Positions 54,384 through 63,781 of a stretch of 64,000 nt of DNA are shown here, piece after piece; the stretch's first letter is position 1; every line of letters begins with the position of its first letter. Where the stretch lies: NCBI RefSeq assembly GCF_003667445.1, contig NZ_RCTF01000008.1:62001-126000 (forward strand), written 5' to 3'. The notes beneath the pieces are model-generated. The model saw only the letters and a list, made by a program, of their open reading frames with translations, was not told the origin of the DNA and did not search any database. Source of the stretch: Xanthobacter tagetidis (lineage in GTDB: Bacteria; Pseudomonadota; Alphaproteobacteria; Rhizobiales; Xanthobacteraceae). Made by a program: the position numbers and the translations under genes.

Positions 54384-56279
54384 ATGACCATGATCTTCGG
54401 CGTTCCCGCTGCCGTCCTGTATGGCCAGCTGCTTCTCGGCCTGATCAACGGCTCGTTCTACGCCATGCTCAGCCTCGGGCTGGCGGTGATCTTCGGCATG
54501 ATGAACATCGTCAACTTCGCCCATGGCGCGCAATACATGCTCGGCGCCATGACCGCGTGGCTGCTTCTTAATTTTCTTGGCATCGGCTACTGGTGGTCCC
54601 TGCTGCTGGCCCCGCTGATCGTCGGCGCAAGCGGCCTCGTAATCGAGCGCTTCCTGCTGCGGCGGCTCTACAAGCTCGACCACCTCTACGGCATGCTGCT
54701 GACCTTCGGCCTGGCGCTGATGTTCCAGGGCATCTTCACCAATGCCTTCGGCTCGTCCGGCCAGCCGTACAAGATCCCGCCGCTGCTCTCGGGCGGGAGC
54801 AATCTCGGCTTCATGTTCCTGCCGAACTATCGTGCCTGGGTCATCGTCGCCTCGCTCACCGTGTGCCTCACGACCTGGTATGTCATCGAGCGCACGAAAC
54901 TCGGCGCCTATCTGCGCGCGGCCACCGAAAACCCGATGCTGGTCCAGACCTTCGGCATCCGCGTGCCGCGCATGATCATGCTGACATACGGCGCGGGCGT
55001 GGCGCTCGCCGCCCTGGCCGGGGTGCTCGCCGCGCCGATCTACCAGGTCGGTCCAACCATGGGCGTCGACCTCATCATCGTCGTCTTCGCGGTGGTGGTG
55101 ATCGGCGGCATGGGTTCGATCATGGGCTCGATCGTCACCGGCTTCATGGTCGGCCTGATCGAGGGGTTGACCAAGGCATTCTATCCGGAGCTGTCGAGCA
55201 CGATCGTGTTCGTGCTGATGGCCGTGGTGCTGCTGCTGCGCCCGGCGGGGCTGTTCGGCTCCAAGCCGGAGCCTGCGGGCGCGGCGCATCAGGAGAAGCT
55301 GGAGATCGCCGGCCCGAACCCGCGCAGGCAGATGATCGCTTTCGCCGCCATGGCGGCGCTGTTCGCCCTCGCGCCCCTGGTGGTCTATCCCGGCTTCATG
55401 ATGAAGGCGATGCTGTTCGCCCTGTTCGCCTGCGCGTTCAACCTGCTCGCCGGCTACGGCAAGCTGGTCTCGTTCGGCCACTCGATGTTCCTCGGCACGG
55501 CGGGCTATGTTTGCGGCCACGCCGCCAAGGTCTGGGGCTTCACGCCCGAGCTCGCGGTCCTGGCGGGCACCGCGGCGGCGGCCCTGCTCGGCGTCGCGTC
55601 CGGGTGGCTCGCCATCCGGCGCAGCGGCATCTATTTCGCGATGGTCACGCTGGCGTTCGCGCAGATGATCTACTTCGTCGCGCTGCAGGCGCCGTTCACC
55701 GGCGGCGAGGACGGCCTGCAGGGCGTGCCGCGCGGCCACCTCTTCGGGGTGATCGATCTGGCCGATCCGGTCAATCTCTACGGCTTCGTGCTGGCGATCT
55801 TCCTCGGCGGCTTCTTCCTCATCATGCGCCTCGTCGGCTCGCCCTTCGGCCTCGTGCTCAAGGGCCTCAGCGACCACGAGCCGCGCGCCCAGTCGCTCGG
55901 CCTCGACACCGCGCGCTACAAGCTCGTCGCCTTCACGCTCTCGGCGGCGCTGGCAGGACTTGCCGGCTCCACCAAGGCGATCACCAGCCAGATCGTGACG
56001 CTCTCCGACGTGCACTGGTCCATGTCCGGCGAGGTTCTGCTGATGACCTTCCTCGGCGGGGTCGGAACGCTCTTCGGCCCGGTCGTCGGCGCGTTCGTCG
56101 TGGTGGCGATGCAGAACTATCTCGCATCGCTCGGTCAGTGGGTGATCGTCATCCACGGCGCGATCTTCGTCCTGTGCGTGCTCGCCTTCCGGCGCGGCAT
56201 CGTCGGTGAACTCATCGCCTTCGCCGGCCGGCGCACCAACAGGGGCGGAGCGCCGGCGCACTCCGGGCCGGGGCACTGA
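54384..56279 (+). CDS. Fused LivH-LivM branched-chain-type ABC permease
   Basis: Single polypeptide of 631 residues that joins both permease halves. Residues 1-300 are LivH-like (GSFYAMLSLGLAVIFGMMNI with VNFAHGAQYMLG, then VFAVVVIGGMGSIMGSIVTG). After a hydrophilic linker near residues 295-312, the rest is LivM-like (LLAGYGKLVSFGHSMFLGTA, then LSDHEPRAQSLGLDTARYKL and LGGVGTLFGPVVGAFV). In the window's other branched-chain-type importer these halves are separate genes. The fusion fixes a 1:1 stoichiometry. The gene begins 18 bases after the ATPase stop. Confidence 0.93.
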   Translation: MTMIFGVPAAVLYGQLLLGLINGSFYAMLSLGLAVIFGMMNIVNFAHGAQYMLGAMTAWLLLNFLGIGYWWSLLLAPLIVGASGLVIERFLLRRLYKLDHLYGMLLTFGLALMFQGIFTNAFGSSGQPYKIPPLLSGGSNLGFMFLPNYRAWVIVASLTVCLTTWYVIERTKLGAYLRAATENPMLVQTFGIRVPRMIMLTYGAGVALAALAGVLAAPIYQVGPTMGVDLIIVVFAVVVIGGMGSIMGSIVTGFMVGLIEGLTKAFYPELSSTIVFVLMAVVLLLRPAGLFGSKPEPAGAAHQEKLEIAGPNPRRQMIAFAAMAALFALAPLVVYPGFMMKAMLFALFACAFNLLAGYGKLVSFGHSMFLGTAGYVCGHAAKVWGFTPELAVLAGTAAAALLGVASGWLAIRRSGIYFAMVTLAFAQMIYFVALQAPFTGGEDGLQGVPRGHLFGVIDLADPVNLYGFVLAIFLGGFFLIMRLVGSPFGLVLKGLSDHEPRAQSLGLDTARYKLVAFTLSAALAGLAGSTKAITSQIVTLSDVHWSMSGEVLLMTFLGGVGTLFGPVVGAFVVVAMQNYLASLGQWVIVIHGAIFVLCVLAFRRGIVGELIAFAGRRTNRGGAPAHSGPGH

Positions 56280-56372
56280 CCGCGGGCCTCCAGCGCCGCG
56301 CGGCTCGGCCGACCGGCCAGCCGTTCTTTTTCAGTCCGGGCCGATGCGCGGCCTCAACACAAGGGGAACACG

Positions 56373-57602
56373 ATGCGTAAGGCAGTTTCCACCCTGAAAT
56401 ACGGGCTCGCGGCAGCGCTCTGCCTCGGCTCGGTCGCCGCCGCCGTGCCGGCGCTGGCCCAGGTCAGCGACGACAAGGTGAAGATCGGCGTGTTGACCGA
56501 CATGTCGGGTCAGTGGGCCGACATGAACGGGCCGGGCTCGCTCCTCGCCGCGCAGATGGCGGCGGCCGATTTCGGCGGCAAGGTGCTGGGCAAGCCGATC
56601 GAGATCATCGGCGCCGACCATCTCCATAAGGCCGATGTGGGCGTCGGCATCGCGCGTCGCTGGATCGAGAACGAGCAGGTCGACGCCATCTCGGACGTCA
56701 CCAACAGCGCCATCGCGCTCGCGGTGCAGCAGCTGACGCGCGAGAAGGACCGCGTGGCGCTGTTCTCCTCGCCCGGCACGACCGACCTGACCGGCAAGCA
56801 GTGCTCGCCGACCGGCGTGCAGTGGGTCTACGACAACTATTCCAACGCGATCGGCCCCATCAAGGCGCTGATCGACAAGGGGAACGATACCTTCTTCATC
56901 GTCACCGCCGACTTCGCGTTCGGGCATTCGCTGGAGAAGATCGCTTCCGAGGCCATCAAGGCCAATGGCGGCAAGGTGGTCGGCTCGATCCGCCATCCCT
57001 TCGGCGCCAACGATCTTTCCGCCTTCCTCCTGCCGGCCCAGGCCTCCAAGGCCAAGGTGATCGTGCTGGCGACGGCCGGCAAGGACATGACGACCGCGAT
57101 CAAGCAGGCCAGCGAGTTCGGCATCACGGCCGGTGGCCAGATCCTCACCGCGCCGGTGATGTTCATCTCGGACGTTCACGCGCTCGGGCTCGATACCGCC
57201 CAGGGCATTTCCTTCATCGAGGGCTTCTACTGGGACCAGAACGACGAGACCCGCGCCTTCGCCAAGCGCTTCTACGAACAGCGCAAGGCCATGCCGACCG
57301 CGCTGCAGGCGGGCGTCTATTCCTCGATCACGCACTACCTCAAGGCGATCGAAGCCGCCGGGACCGACGAGGCCAAGGCGGTCTCGGCCAAGATGCGCGA
57401 ACTGCCGGTGAACGACTTCTTCGCCAAGAACGGCAAGGTGCGCGAAGATGGCCGCATGGTGCATGACATGCTTCTGGTTCAGGTTAAGAAGCCGAGCGAA
57501 TCCAAGGGGCCGTGGGACTATTACACCATCGTCGCGACGGTTCCCGGCGATCAGGCTTTCCTTCCGCTCGACAAGAGCGAATGTTCGCTGGTCAAGAAAT
57601 GA
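56373..57602 (+). CDS. Branched-chain-type ABC substrate-binding protein
   Basis: Periplasmic type 1 binding protein of 409 residues with a Sec signal (KYGLAAALCLGSVAAAVPAL, cleaved near AQ). The mature start DDKVKIGVLTDMSGQWADMN is the family pattern, and HKADVGVGIARRWIENEQVD and TADFAFGHSLEKIASEA follow. Relatives annotated as amide- or amino acid-binding proteins share this layout. The close link to putA and a pyrroline-carboxylate-reductase-like gene suggests a proline derivative as ligand, which is inference. Confidence 0.92.
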   Translation: MRKAVSTLKYGLAAALCLGSVAAAVPALAQVSDDKVKIGVLTDMSGQWADMNGPGSLLAAQMAAADFGGKVLGKPIEIIGADHLHKADVGVGIARRWIENEQVDAISDVTNSAIALAVQQLTREKDRVALFSSPGTTDLTGKQCSPTGVQWVYDNYSNAIGPIKALIDKGNDTFFIVTADFAFGHSLEKIASEAIKANGGKVVGSIRHPFGANDLSAFLLPAQASKAKVIVLATAGKDMTTAIKQASEFGITAGGQILTAPVMFISDVHALGLDTAQGISFIEGFYWDQNDETRAFAKRFYEQRKAMPTALQAGVYSSITHYLKAIEAAGTDEAKAVSAKMRELPVNDFFAKNGKVREDGRMVHDMLLVQVKKPSESKGPWDYYTIVATVPGDQAFLPLDKSECSLVKK

Positions 57603-57654
57603 GATTTCGGCGGGCGGCGCGCTGCCGCCGCCCGATCCGGATGGGAGGCCATTG

Positions 57655-58329
57655 GTGGCGAAGAAGACCCTTTCGCGAACGGAGATGGGTGAGGCAGTCC
57701 CCACCCGGACGAGTCTCCTGCCCGCCCATTTCTCCAAGCCGGAACCGCCTGCGCCGGACAGTTCCCTCGATCTGGGGCAGCGGCTGAAGCGCATGCGCCT
57801 GGAAAGCGGCTGGACCCTCGAAGATGTCAGCCAGCGCACCGGAGTGGCGCGCTCGACGCTGTCCAAGATCGAGAACGGCCAGATGTCGCCGACCTACGAC
57901 GTGCTGCAGCGGATCATGCGCGGCGCCGACCTCGACATCGTCGAGCTGTTCGAGGGGCGCCGCCAGAGCGCGCCGTTCGGACGCCGCAGCGTGACGCGCC
58001 GCGGCGAAGGCAAGATCCATCCGACGCAGACGTACCGGTACGAGGTCCTCGCGACCGATCTCTCACAGAAGGAGATCCTGCCCTTCAAGGCCCGGGTGGC
58101 GGCGCGAAGCCTCGATGATTTTGCGGGCTGGGTGCGTCATCAGGGCGAGGAATTCATTTGCGTCTTGTCCGGCCGCATCAAAGTCTTCACAGAATTCTAC
58201 GAGCCCGTCGAGCTTTCCGAAGGCGACAGCACCTATTTCGACAGCAACATGGGACATGCCATCATCTCGGTGAGCAAAGAGGACGCGGAAATCCTCTGGG
58301 TGTGCACCGGCATCACCATTTTGAAATGA
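57655..58329 (+). CDS. XRE-family regulator with cupin domain
   Basis: Regulator of 224 residues that starts with GTG (VAKKTLSRT) after GGGAGG. The XRE helix-turn-helix is at residues 40-95: DLGQRLKRMRLESGWTLEDV, then SQRTGVARSTLSKIENGQMS and PTYDVLQRIM. A C-terminal cupin occupies about 150-222 (HQGEEFICVLSGRIKVF and LSEGDSTYFDSNMGHAI). This MocR-unrelated class often controls amino acid or polyamine catabolism with the cupin as ligand sensor. It is the probable regulator of the surrounding proline-linked operon. Confidence 0.9.
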   Translation: MAKKTLSRTEMGEAVPTRTSLLPAHFSKPEPPAPDSSLDLGQRLKRMRLESGWTLEDVSQRTGVARSTLSKIENGQMSPTYDVLQRIMRGADLDIVELFEGRRQSAPFGRRSVTRRGEGKIHPTQTYRYEVLATDLSQKEILPFKARVAARSLDDFAGWVRHQGEEFICVLSGRIKVFTEFYEPVELSEGDSTYFDSNMGHAIISVSKEDAEILWVCTGITILK

Positions 58330-58345
58330 CGGGAGCCATGAGATC

Positions 58346-59350
58346 GTGAGCATGTTGCGCCATTTTACGGCAGAGGAAGTCGAGGGCGGGCTGGACTATC
58401 CGCGGCTGATCGATGCGCTCGACGCCGCCTTCCGGTCCAGCGGAGAGGCCATGCCCGTCCGCCAGACCTACGATGTGGGCACCGCCGACACCCCCGGGCA
58501 CCTTCTGACCATGCCGGCCTGGGACCGCGGCAGAACGCTCGGCGTCAAGCTGGTCACGGTGTTTCCGCGCAACGCCGCGCGCGGCATCGGTGCGGTGTCC
58601 TCGCTCTATGTCCTGCTCGACGGCCGCACCGGCCAGCCCACCGCTTTGGTCGACGGCGAGGCACTGACCAACCGCCGCACCGCCGCCGCATCGGCGCTCG
58701 CCTCGCGCTATCTGTCCCGGCGCGACAGCCGCACCCTGCTGGTGGTCGGCACCGGGCATGTGGCGAGCCACCTGCCCGAGGCGCACCGCGCCGTCCGTCC
58801 GATCGAGACGGTGCTGGTCTGGGGCCGCACCGCGCAACGCGCCGCGGCGCTTGCTGCCCGTCTGCGGGAGAAGGGCTTTTCCGCCACGCCGGTCTCTGAC
58901 CTGCCGGCGGCGGTTGCCGAGGCCGACATCGTCAGCTGTGCCACCACGTCCGATGCGCCGCTGGTCCACGGCCGCGATCTTCGCCCCGGGACCCATCTCG
59001 ATCTGGTCGGCGCCTTCACCCCTGCGATGCGCGAGTGCGACGACGCGGCGGTGCTGCGCGCGCGCGTTTTCGTCGATACCCGCGCGGGCGCGCTGGCGGA
59101 AGCCGGCGACCTGCTCCAGCCGATCGCGGCGGGCACGTGGAGCGCGGATCAAGTCTGCGGCGAGCTTCACGATCTGGCCGGAGGACAATGCAAAGGGCGT
59201 CGCGACGACGACGAGATCACCCTGTTCAAATCGGTCGGCGCGGCGCTGGAAGATCTCACAGCCGCCGCGCTTCTGGCCGGGCAGGCCGCGGCCGCCGGAC
59301 GGCCCCAGCGCGAGGCCGCCGCGCTCGCGGACCGGTCAGAGGCGGTATAG
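58346..59350 (+). CDS. Ornithine cyclodeaminase / pyrroline-carboxylate reductase family protein
   Basis: NAD(P)-dependent enzyme of 334 residues in the ornithine cyclodeaminase/mu-crystallin family. Motifs are LGVKLVTVFPRNAARG, GEALTNRRTAAASALASRYL (with the substrate arginine), the nucleotide-binding LLVVGTGHVASHLPEAHRAV and HLDLVGAFTPAMRECDD. Members include reductases of cyclic imino acids such as pyrroline-2-carboxylate, and true cyclodeaminases that make proline. Either reaction would feed PutA. I chose the GTG at 58346 because GGGAG lies ten bases upstream; an ATG at 58352 is also possible. Confidence 0.88.
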   Translation: MSMLRHFTAEEVEGGLDYPRLIDALDAAFRSSGEAMPVRQTYDVGTADTPGHLLTMPAWDRGRTLGVKLVTVFPRNAARGIGAVSSLYVLLDGRTGQPTALVDGEALTNRRTAAASALASRYLSRRDSRTLLVVGTGHVASHLPEAHRAVRPIETVLVWGRTAQRAAALAARLREKGFSATPVSDLPAAVAEADIVSCATTSDAPLVHGRDLRPGTHLDLVGAFTPAMRECDDAAVLRARVFVDTRAGALAEAGDLLQPIAAGTWSADQVCGELHDLAGGQCKGRRDDDEITLFKSVGAALEDLTAAALLAGQAAAAGRPQREAAALADRSEAV

Positions 59351-59439
59351 CCGCCTTCGGCGCGGCCGTTCGCAAGGCGCCGCGCCGGCGCGGCGAAACA
59401 CCGGGCGTGGCGCACGCCGGACAGGCAGGGAGGACGCTG

Positions 59440-62400
59440 ATGGGCGTGAACATTCCGGGGTACTGCACCCTGTGCCGCTCCCGCTGTGGCACGCTCAATG
59501 AAGTCGACGGCGCGCGCTTTATCGCGGTCCGTCCCAACCCGGCGCATCCGACCGGCACGGCGATGTGCATGAAGGGGCGCGCGGCACCCGAGATCGTCCA
59601 CAGCCCGCACCGCATTCTCTATCCGATGCGCAGGACGGCGCCGAAAGGCGCCGCCGATCCCGGCTGGCGCCGCATTTCCTGGGACGAAGCCCTCTCCGAG
59701 GTTGCGGCGAAGCTGGGAGCCATCCGGGATGAGCATGGGCCCGAGGCGGTCGCCTTCCCGGTGACCACGCCGAGCGGAACGGCGCTGTCCGACAGCATCG
59801 ACTGGATCGAGCGGTTCGTTCGGACCTTCGGCAGCCCGAACATCTGCTACGCCACCGAGATCTGCAACTGGCACAAGGATGTCGCGCATGCGTTCACCTT
59901 CGGCTGCGGAATGCCCCCGGCCGACTATGAACATGCGGACACCATCATGCTGTGGGGTCACAACCCCGCAAATACCTGGCTTGCCCAGGCCAATGCCGTG
60001 GCGCGCGGCCGGGAAAGGGGCGCGCGCCTTCTCGTCATCGACCCGCGGCCGACCGCCCTTGCGCGCCAGGCCGACGTGTGGCTGCCGGTCCGCCCCGGCG
60101 CCGACGCGGCCCTCGCGCTCGGCCTTATGCGCCTGATGCTGGACCAGGGGCGCTTCGACGACCACTTCGTCCGCGCATGGACCAACGCCCCCTTCCTCGT
60201 GCGCAGCGATACCGGGCATTTCCTGCGCGAACGCGACCTGTGGCCCGACGCCCCGCAGAACCGCCATGTGGTGTGGAGCACCGGCGCGGGCGCGCCGCGC
60301 CCCTATGATGCCGAGACGGCGATGACGGCGGCCGAGGCCGCAGATCTCAAGCTGCAAGGCGCGATCGAGGTCACCGTCACCCACGCGGACGGCGCCCGCC
60401 CCCTCCCCTGCACTCCGGCCTTCCAGCTGCTGGCGGACACCTGCGCGCCCTTTGATGGCCCGCGCGTTCAACGCATGACCGGCGTCGCGCCCGATCGCCT
60501 GCAGGCGGCGGTCGAGCTCCTTCAGGCCGATCGTCGGATCGCCTATCATGCCTGGACCGGCATCGGCCAGCATGCGAACGCCACCCAGACCGAACGGGCC
60601 GTGGCGACGCTCTATGCGCTCACCGGCAGCTTCGACCGCGTCGGCGCAAACAGGGTGCGGCGCGGCCCTTTCCTTCGCGCGGTCAACGCGCTGGACAAGG
60701 TGCCGGAAATCCGGTCGAAGGCGCTCGGATTCCCGGAGCGGCCGATCGGGCCGCCGGCCATGGGATGGGTGACGGCGCGCGATACCTATCGCGCGATCCT
60801 CGAGGGCGAGCCCTACAAGGTCCGCGCCATGATGGCGTTCGGCTCGAACATGCTGGTCAGCCAGGGAGATTCCGGCATGGCGGCCGAGGCGCTCACGGCG
60901 CTCGACTTCCATGTCCACTGCGACCTCTTCGAAACACCCACGGCGCGCTATGCGGACATCTTCCTGCCGGTGAACAGCCCGTGGGAGCACGAGGGACTGC
61001 GCTGCGGCTTCGAGATCAATGACGACGCGGCGTCCCTGGTCCAGCTGCGGCAGCGGATCGTGCCGCCCCGCGGCGAAAGCCGCTCCGACTGCGATATCGT
61101 CTTCGATCTGGCCGGCCGGCTCGGCATGCAGGATGTCTTCTTCGGCGGCAGCCTGGAGGCCGGCTGGAACCACATGCTGGAGCCGCTCGGCCTGTCCGTG
61201 GAGCGGTTGCGGCGGGAGCCCGACGGCGTGCGGTGCGAGATCGACAGCCGCGAGCAAAAATATGCCCGACCGCATCATGACGCGCCCGATCGCATACGCG
61301 GCTTCGATACCCCGACCCGGCGCGTCGAGCTCTATTCCGAGCTTCTCGCGCGCCACGGCCAGCCCGCCATCGCCAGTCCCGACCAGCCGCTGGACGAGGC
61401 GGCGTTCAGTCAGAGGGGATCGAGGGACTACCCGCTGGTCCTCACCTCGGCCAAGAATGGCTACTACTGCCACAGTCAGCACCGGGCGCTGGTGTCGCTG
61501 CGAAAGCGCGCGCCCGACCCGGTGGTCGAAATCGGTCCGGGGCTGGCCGCGGCAAGGAGCATCCTCGACGGCGACTGGGTTCGGGTGACGACCTATGTTG
61601 GCGACGCGCGCTTCATCGCCAGGATCACCCCCGAGCTGTCGGACGACGTGGTGGTGGCGGAGTTCGGCTGGTGGCAGGCATGCCCCGAGCTGGACCGTCC
61701 CGAAACCGCCGTCCTGAACGGGTCCGGAAGCAGCTTCAACAGCCTGATCTCGGCGGAGGTGGCCGACCCCGTGAGCGGATCCACGCCGATGCGCAGCTTC
61801 CGTTGCGACATCATGCTCGATCCGCTCACGCAGGCGCGGCAGCGCAGCTGGAAAGGCTGGCGTTCGTTCCGCATCCTGGAGACGCGCGACGAAGCCGAAG
61901 GCTCCAGGAGCTTCGTCTTCACCCCCGAAGACGGCAAGCCTCTGCCCGACTTCCGGCCCGGACAACATGTCGAGGTCCGTGCCGACATCGACGGCACCCC
62001 GGTTTCACGCGCCTATTCGCTCACCGGCCCGGCGCGGCTCGACGGCAGGGATCGCTACAGCATCTGCGTGCGCCACCATCAGCTGCGCCCTGTGGAAAGT
62101 GCGCCTTCGGATGGGGTGATGTCGGGCCATCTGCACCGGCGCATGAAGCCCGGCGACCGCATCGAATTGCGCGCGCCATCGGGCAGCTTCGTGGTTCCGA
62201 GGGCGTCGCCGCAGCCGCTGATCCTTTTGGCGGGCGGGATCGGCATCACGCCCTTCATCGCCCTTCTGGACAGCCTTGCCGATGACGATCCGCTCGACGT
62301 CACCCTCTTCTACGCGAACCGAAACGGCAGGACGCACGCCTTCAAGGACCGCATCGCCGCGCACCGCCGACGCCTGCCGAGCCTGAAAGTCGTCAACCAT

Positions 62401-62892
62401 TACCGGCGCCCGCTGCCCGACGACGTGCCGGGGCGCGACTATGACAGCACGGCGGACATAACGGCCGATCTCATCAGCCCCGCTCTGCTGGCCCGACAGC
62501 CGCGCGTCTATATGTGCGGCTCCGAGGCGATGATGGACGCCTTCGCCGGCGGTCTCGGCGAACGGGGCGTGCCGGCGTTCGACATCTTTCAGGAGGTGTT
62601 CCGCTCCCCTCCAATCGTCCGCCACGGCGCGAAGAGAACCTATGCCGTCACTTTCGCGGCCAGCCAGCGCAGGCCGGAACTGTGGACCACGGCGGAGGGG
62701 ACGCTGCTGGACTTCGGGGAGCGACTCGGCATCGCGCTGCCCAGCGGGTGCCGGGTTGGCCAGTGCGAGAGCTGCGCGGTCAAGATCGTCTCCGGCAAGG
62801 TCGCCCATCTGCACGGGCGGGAGCCAGACGATCCGTCGATGTGCCATACCTGCCAGGCCATCCCGCTCGAAGATCTGGTGCTGGAGGCCTGA
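59440..62892 (+). CDS. Molybdopterin oxidoreductase fused to flavin/NAD and 2Fe-2S reductase domains
   Basis: Fusion protein of 1150 residues. Residues 1-790 are a DMSO-reductase-family module: a 4Fe-4S site at C9, C12, C16 and C43, a candidate Mo-ligand C142 in SPNICYATEICNWHKD, and the binding segments IMLWGHNPANTW and VWLPVRPGADAALALGL. Residues 800-1050 are a ferredoxin-NADP-reductase-type module with SRAYSLTGPA (flavin), LAGGIGITPFIALL and YMCGSEAMMDAF (nucleotide). Residues 1065-1150 are a plant-type 2Fe-2S ferredoxin with SGCRVGQCESCAVK and MCHTC. There is no signal peptide and no membrane helix, so it should be cytoplasmic and draw electrons directly from NAD(P)H. The ATG at 59440 follows AGGGAGG. 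The substrate is unknown. Confidence 0.9.
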   Translation: MGVNIPGYCTLCRSRCGTLNEVDGARFIAVRPNPAHPTGTAMCMKGRAAPEIVHSPHRILYPMRRTAPKGAADPGWRRISWDEALSEVAAKLGAIRDEHGPEAVAFPVTTPSGTALSDSIDWIERFVRTFGSPNICYATEICNWHKDVAHAFTFGCGMPPADYEHADTIMLWGHNPANTWLAQANAVARGRERGARLLVIDPRPTALARQADVWLPVRPGADAALALGLMRLMLDQGRFDDHFVRAWTNAPFLVRSDTGHFLRERDLWPDAPQNRHVVWSTGAGAPRPYDAETAMTAAEAADLKLQGAIEVTVTHADGARPLPCTPAFQLLADTCAPFDGPRVQRMTGVAPDRLQAAVELLQADRRIAYHAWTGIGQHANATQTERAVATLYALTGSFDRVGANRVRRGPFLRAVNALDKVPEIRSKALGFPERPIGPPAMGWVTARDTYRAILEGEPYKVRAMMAFGSNMLVSQGDSGMAAEALTALDFHVHCDLFETPTARYADIFLPVNSPWEHEGLRCGFEINDDAASLVQLRQRIVPPRGESRSDCDIVFDLAGRLGMQDVFFGGSLEAGWNHMLEPLGLSVERLRREPDGVRCEIDSREQKYARPHHDAPDRIRGFDTPTRRVELYSELLARHGQPAIASPDQPLDEAAFSQRGSRDYPLVLTSAKNGYYCHSQHRALVSLRKRAPDPVVEIGPGLAAARSILDGDWVRVTTYVGDARFIARITPELSDDVVVAEFGWWQACPELDRPETAVLNGSGSSFNSLISAEVADPVSGSTPMRSFRCDIMLDPLTQARQRSWKGWRSFRILETRDEAEGSRSFVFTPEDGKPLPDFRPGQHVEVRADIDGTPVSRAYSLTGPARLDGRDRYSICVRHHQLRPVESAPSDGVMSGHLHRRMKPGDRIELRAPSGSFVVPRASPQPLILLAGGIGITPFIALLDSLADDDPLDVTLFYANRNGRTHAFKDRIAAHRRRLPSLKVVNHYRRPLPDDVPGRDYDSTADITADLISPALLARQPRVYMCGSEAMMDAFAGGLGERGVPAFDIFQEVFRSPPIVRHGAKRTYAVTFAASQRRPELWTTAEGTLLDFGERLGIALPSGCRVGQCESCAVKIVSGKVAHLHGREPDDPSMCHTCQAIPLEDLVLEA

Positions 62893-63056
62893 GCGCTCCG
62901 GCCGGCCGGCGTTCGCGGGGGCCGGTCCGCGACGCGGCCTCCTTCGTCAGGCCACCCCGCCCCTCGCAGCCGCGGCGCAACTTTTGGCGCCAAAGCGGGG
63001 CGAGCGATGAGCCGAAGCGGCCTGTGGCCGAAAGGGCTTCGGGCGCGACATTGTAT

Positions 63057-63141
63057 TGGTGCGGACGGCGGGGGTCGAACCCGCATGCCTTGCGGCGCAA
63101 GATTTTAAGTCTCGTGCGTCTACCGGTTTCGCCACGTCCGC
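63057..63141 (-). tRNA. tRNA-Leu (anticodon UAA)
   Basis: Read on the minus strand the gene starts GCGGACG at 63141 and ends with the matching CGTCCGC plus an encoded ACCA. The anticodon stem CGAGA/TCTTG encloses the loop CTTAAAA, giving anticodon TAA. The T arm GCGGGTTCGACCCCCGC pairs correctly, and a long variable arm makes 85 bases, as expected for a class II leucine tRNA. It lies between the catabolic island and a housekeeping-type Fe-S gene. Confidence 0.97.
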
Positions 63142-63373
63142 CCCGCTCCAGCGATGCCTGAGACGGGAGCTCGAATCCGATGAACCATACCGGAGCAGCG
63201 CCTGGGATCAATGCGGAACAGTAATAAATTACCGTGCGCCGCAACCAGGACGTGACGCATCGCATTGCGCTGCAATACGTTGCCCACGCCCGCTGTGGCG
63301 CGGGAGGGCGCGGGGCGCGCGTAGCCAGGGGCCGAAGCGGTATCGGAAGACGGCAATGAGGATGAGCCGAAGC

Positions 63374-63781
63374 TCAGATTGTCGCGCCCTCGCCGTCGCG
63401 CATGGCTGCCGGCGTGATGGCGACGGATTCCCCGCAGCCGCAGGCGGAGGTCTGGTTCGGATTGTTGAACACGAACTGGGCGGACATCTTGTCCGCCTTG
63501 AAGTCCATTTCCGTGCCGAGCAGGAACAGCACCGCCTTCGGATCGACAATGACCTTCACGCCCTTGTCCTCCACCACCTCGTCGCCCGGCGCGATCTCGG
63601 CGGCATAGTCCATGGTGTAGGACATGCCTGCGCAGCCGCCGTTCTTCACGCCGACCCGGACGGCGGCGATGGGCTCGCGTGCGCGGGACATGATCTGGCG
63701 GATGCGCTCGGCCGCGGCGTCGGTGATGCACATCACCGGGGGGCGGGCTCTCGCCGGCCTGACGCTCGAAACAGCGCTCAT
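63374..63781 (-). CDS. A-type iron-sulfur carrier (IscA/SufA/ErpA family)
   Basis: Fe-S assembly protein of 135 residues. The three conserved cysteines are present: C50 in KNGGCAGMSY, and C114 and C116 in SACGCGES near the C-terminus. DPKAVLFLLGTEMDF is the family's middle segment. The ATG at 63781 (MSAVSSVRP) has GGAGG nine bases upstream; an ATG at 63829 would add 16 residues and is less likely. It binds and delivers clusters to apo-proteins, which a genome with many Fe-S flavoenzymes needs. IscA, SufA and ErpA cannot be told apart here. Confidence 0.93.
   Translation of the reverse strand: MSAVSSVRPARARPPVMCITDAAAERIRQIMSRAREPIAAVRVGVKNGGCAGMSYTMDYAAEIAPGDEVVEDKGVKVIVDPKAVLFLLGTEMDFKADKMSAQFVFNNPNQTSACGCGESVAITPAAMRDGEGATI

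Noticed and set aside
53559-56276. 905-codon open frame on the minus strand
   Set aside because: It lies opposite the fused permease and ATPase genes. Its product is rich in His, Arg, Asp and Gln without any domain, the usual shadow of GC-rich coding DNA.
59167-61968. 933-codon open frame on the minus strand opposite the molybdoenzyme gene
   Set aside because: The plus-strand frame has clear motifs throughout; the minus frame has none and is a composition shadow.
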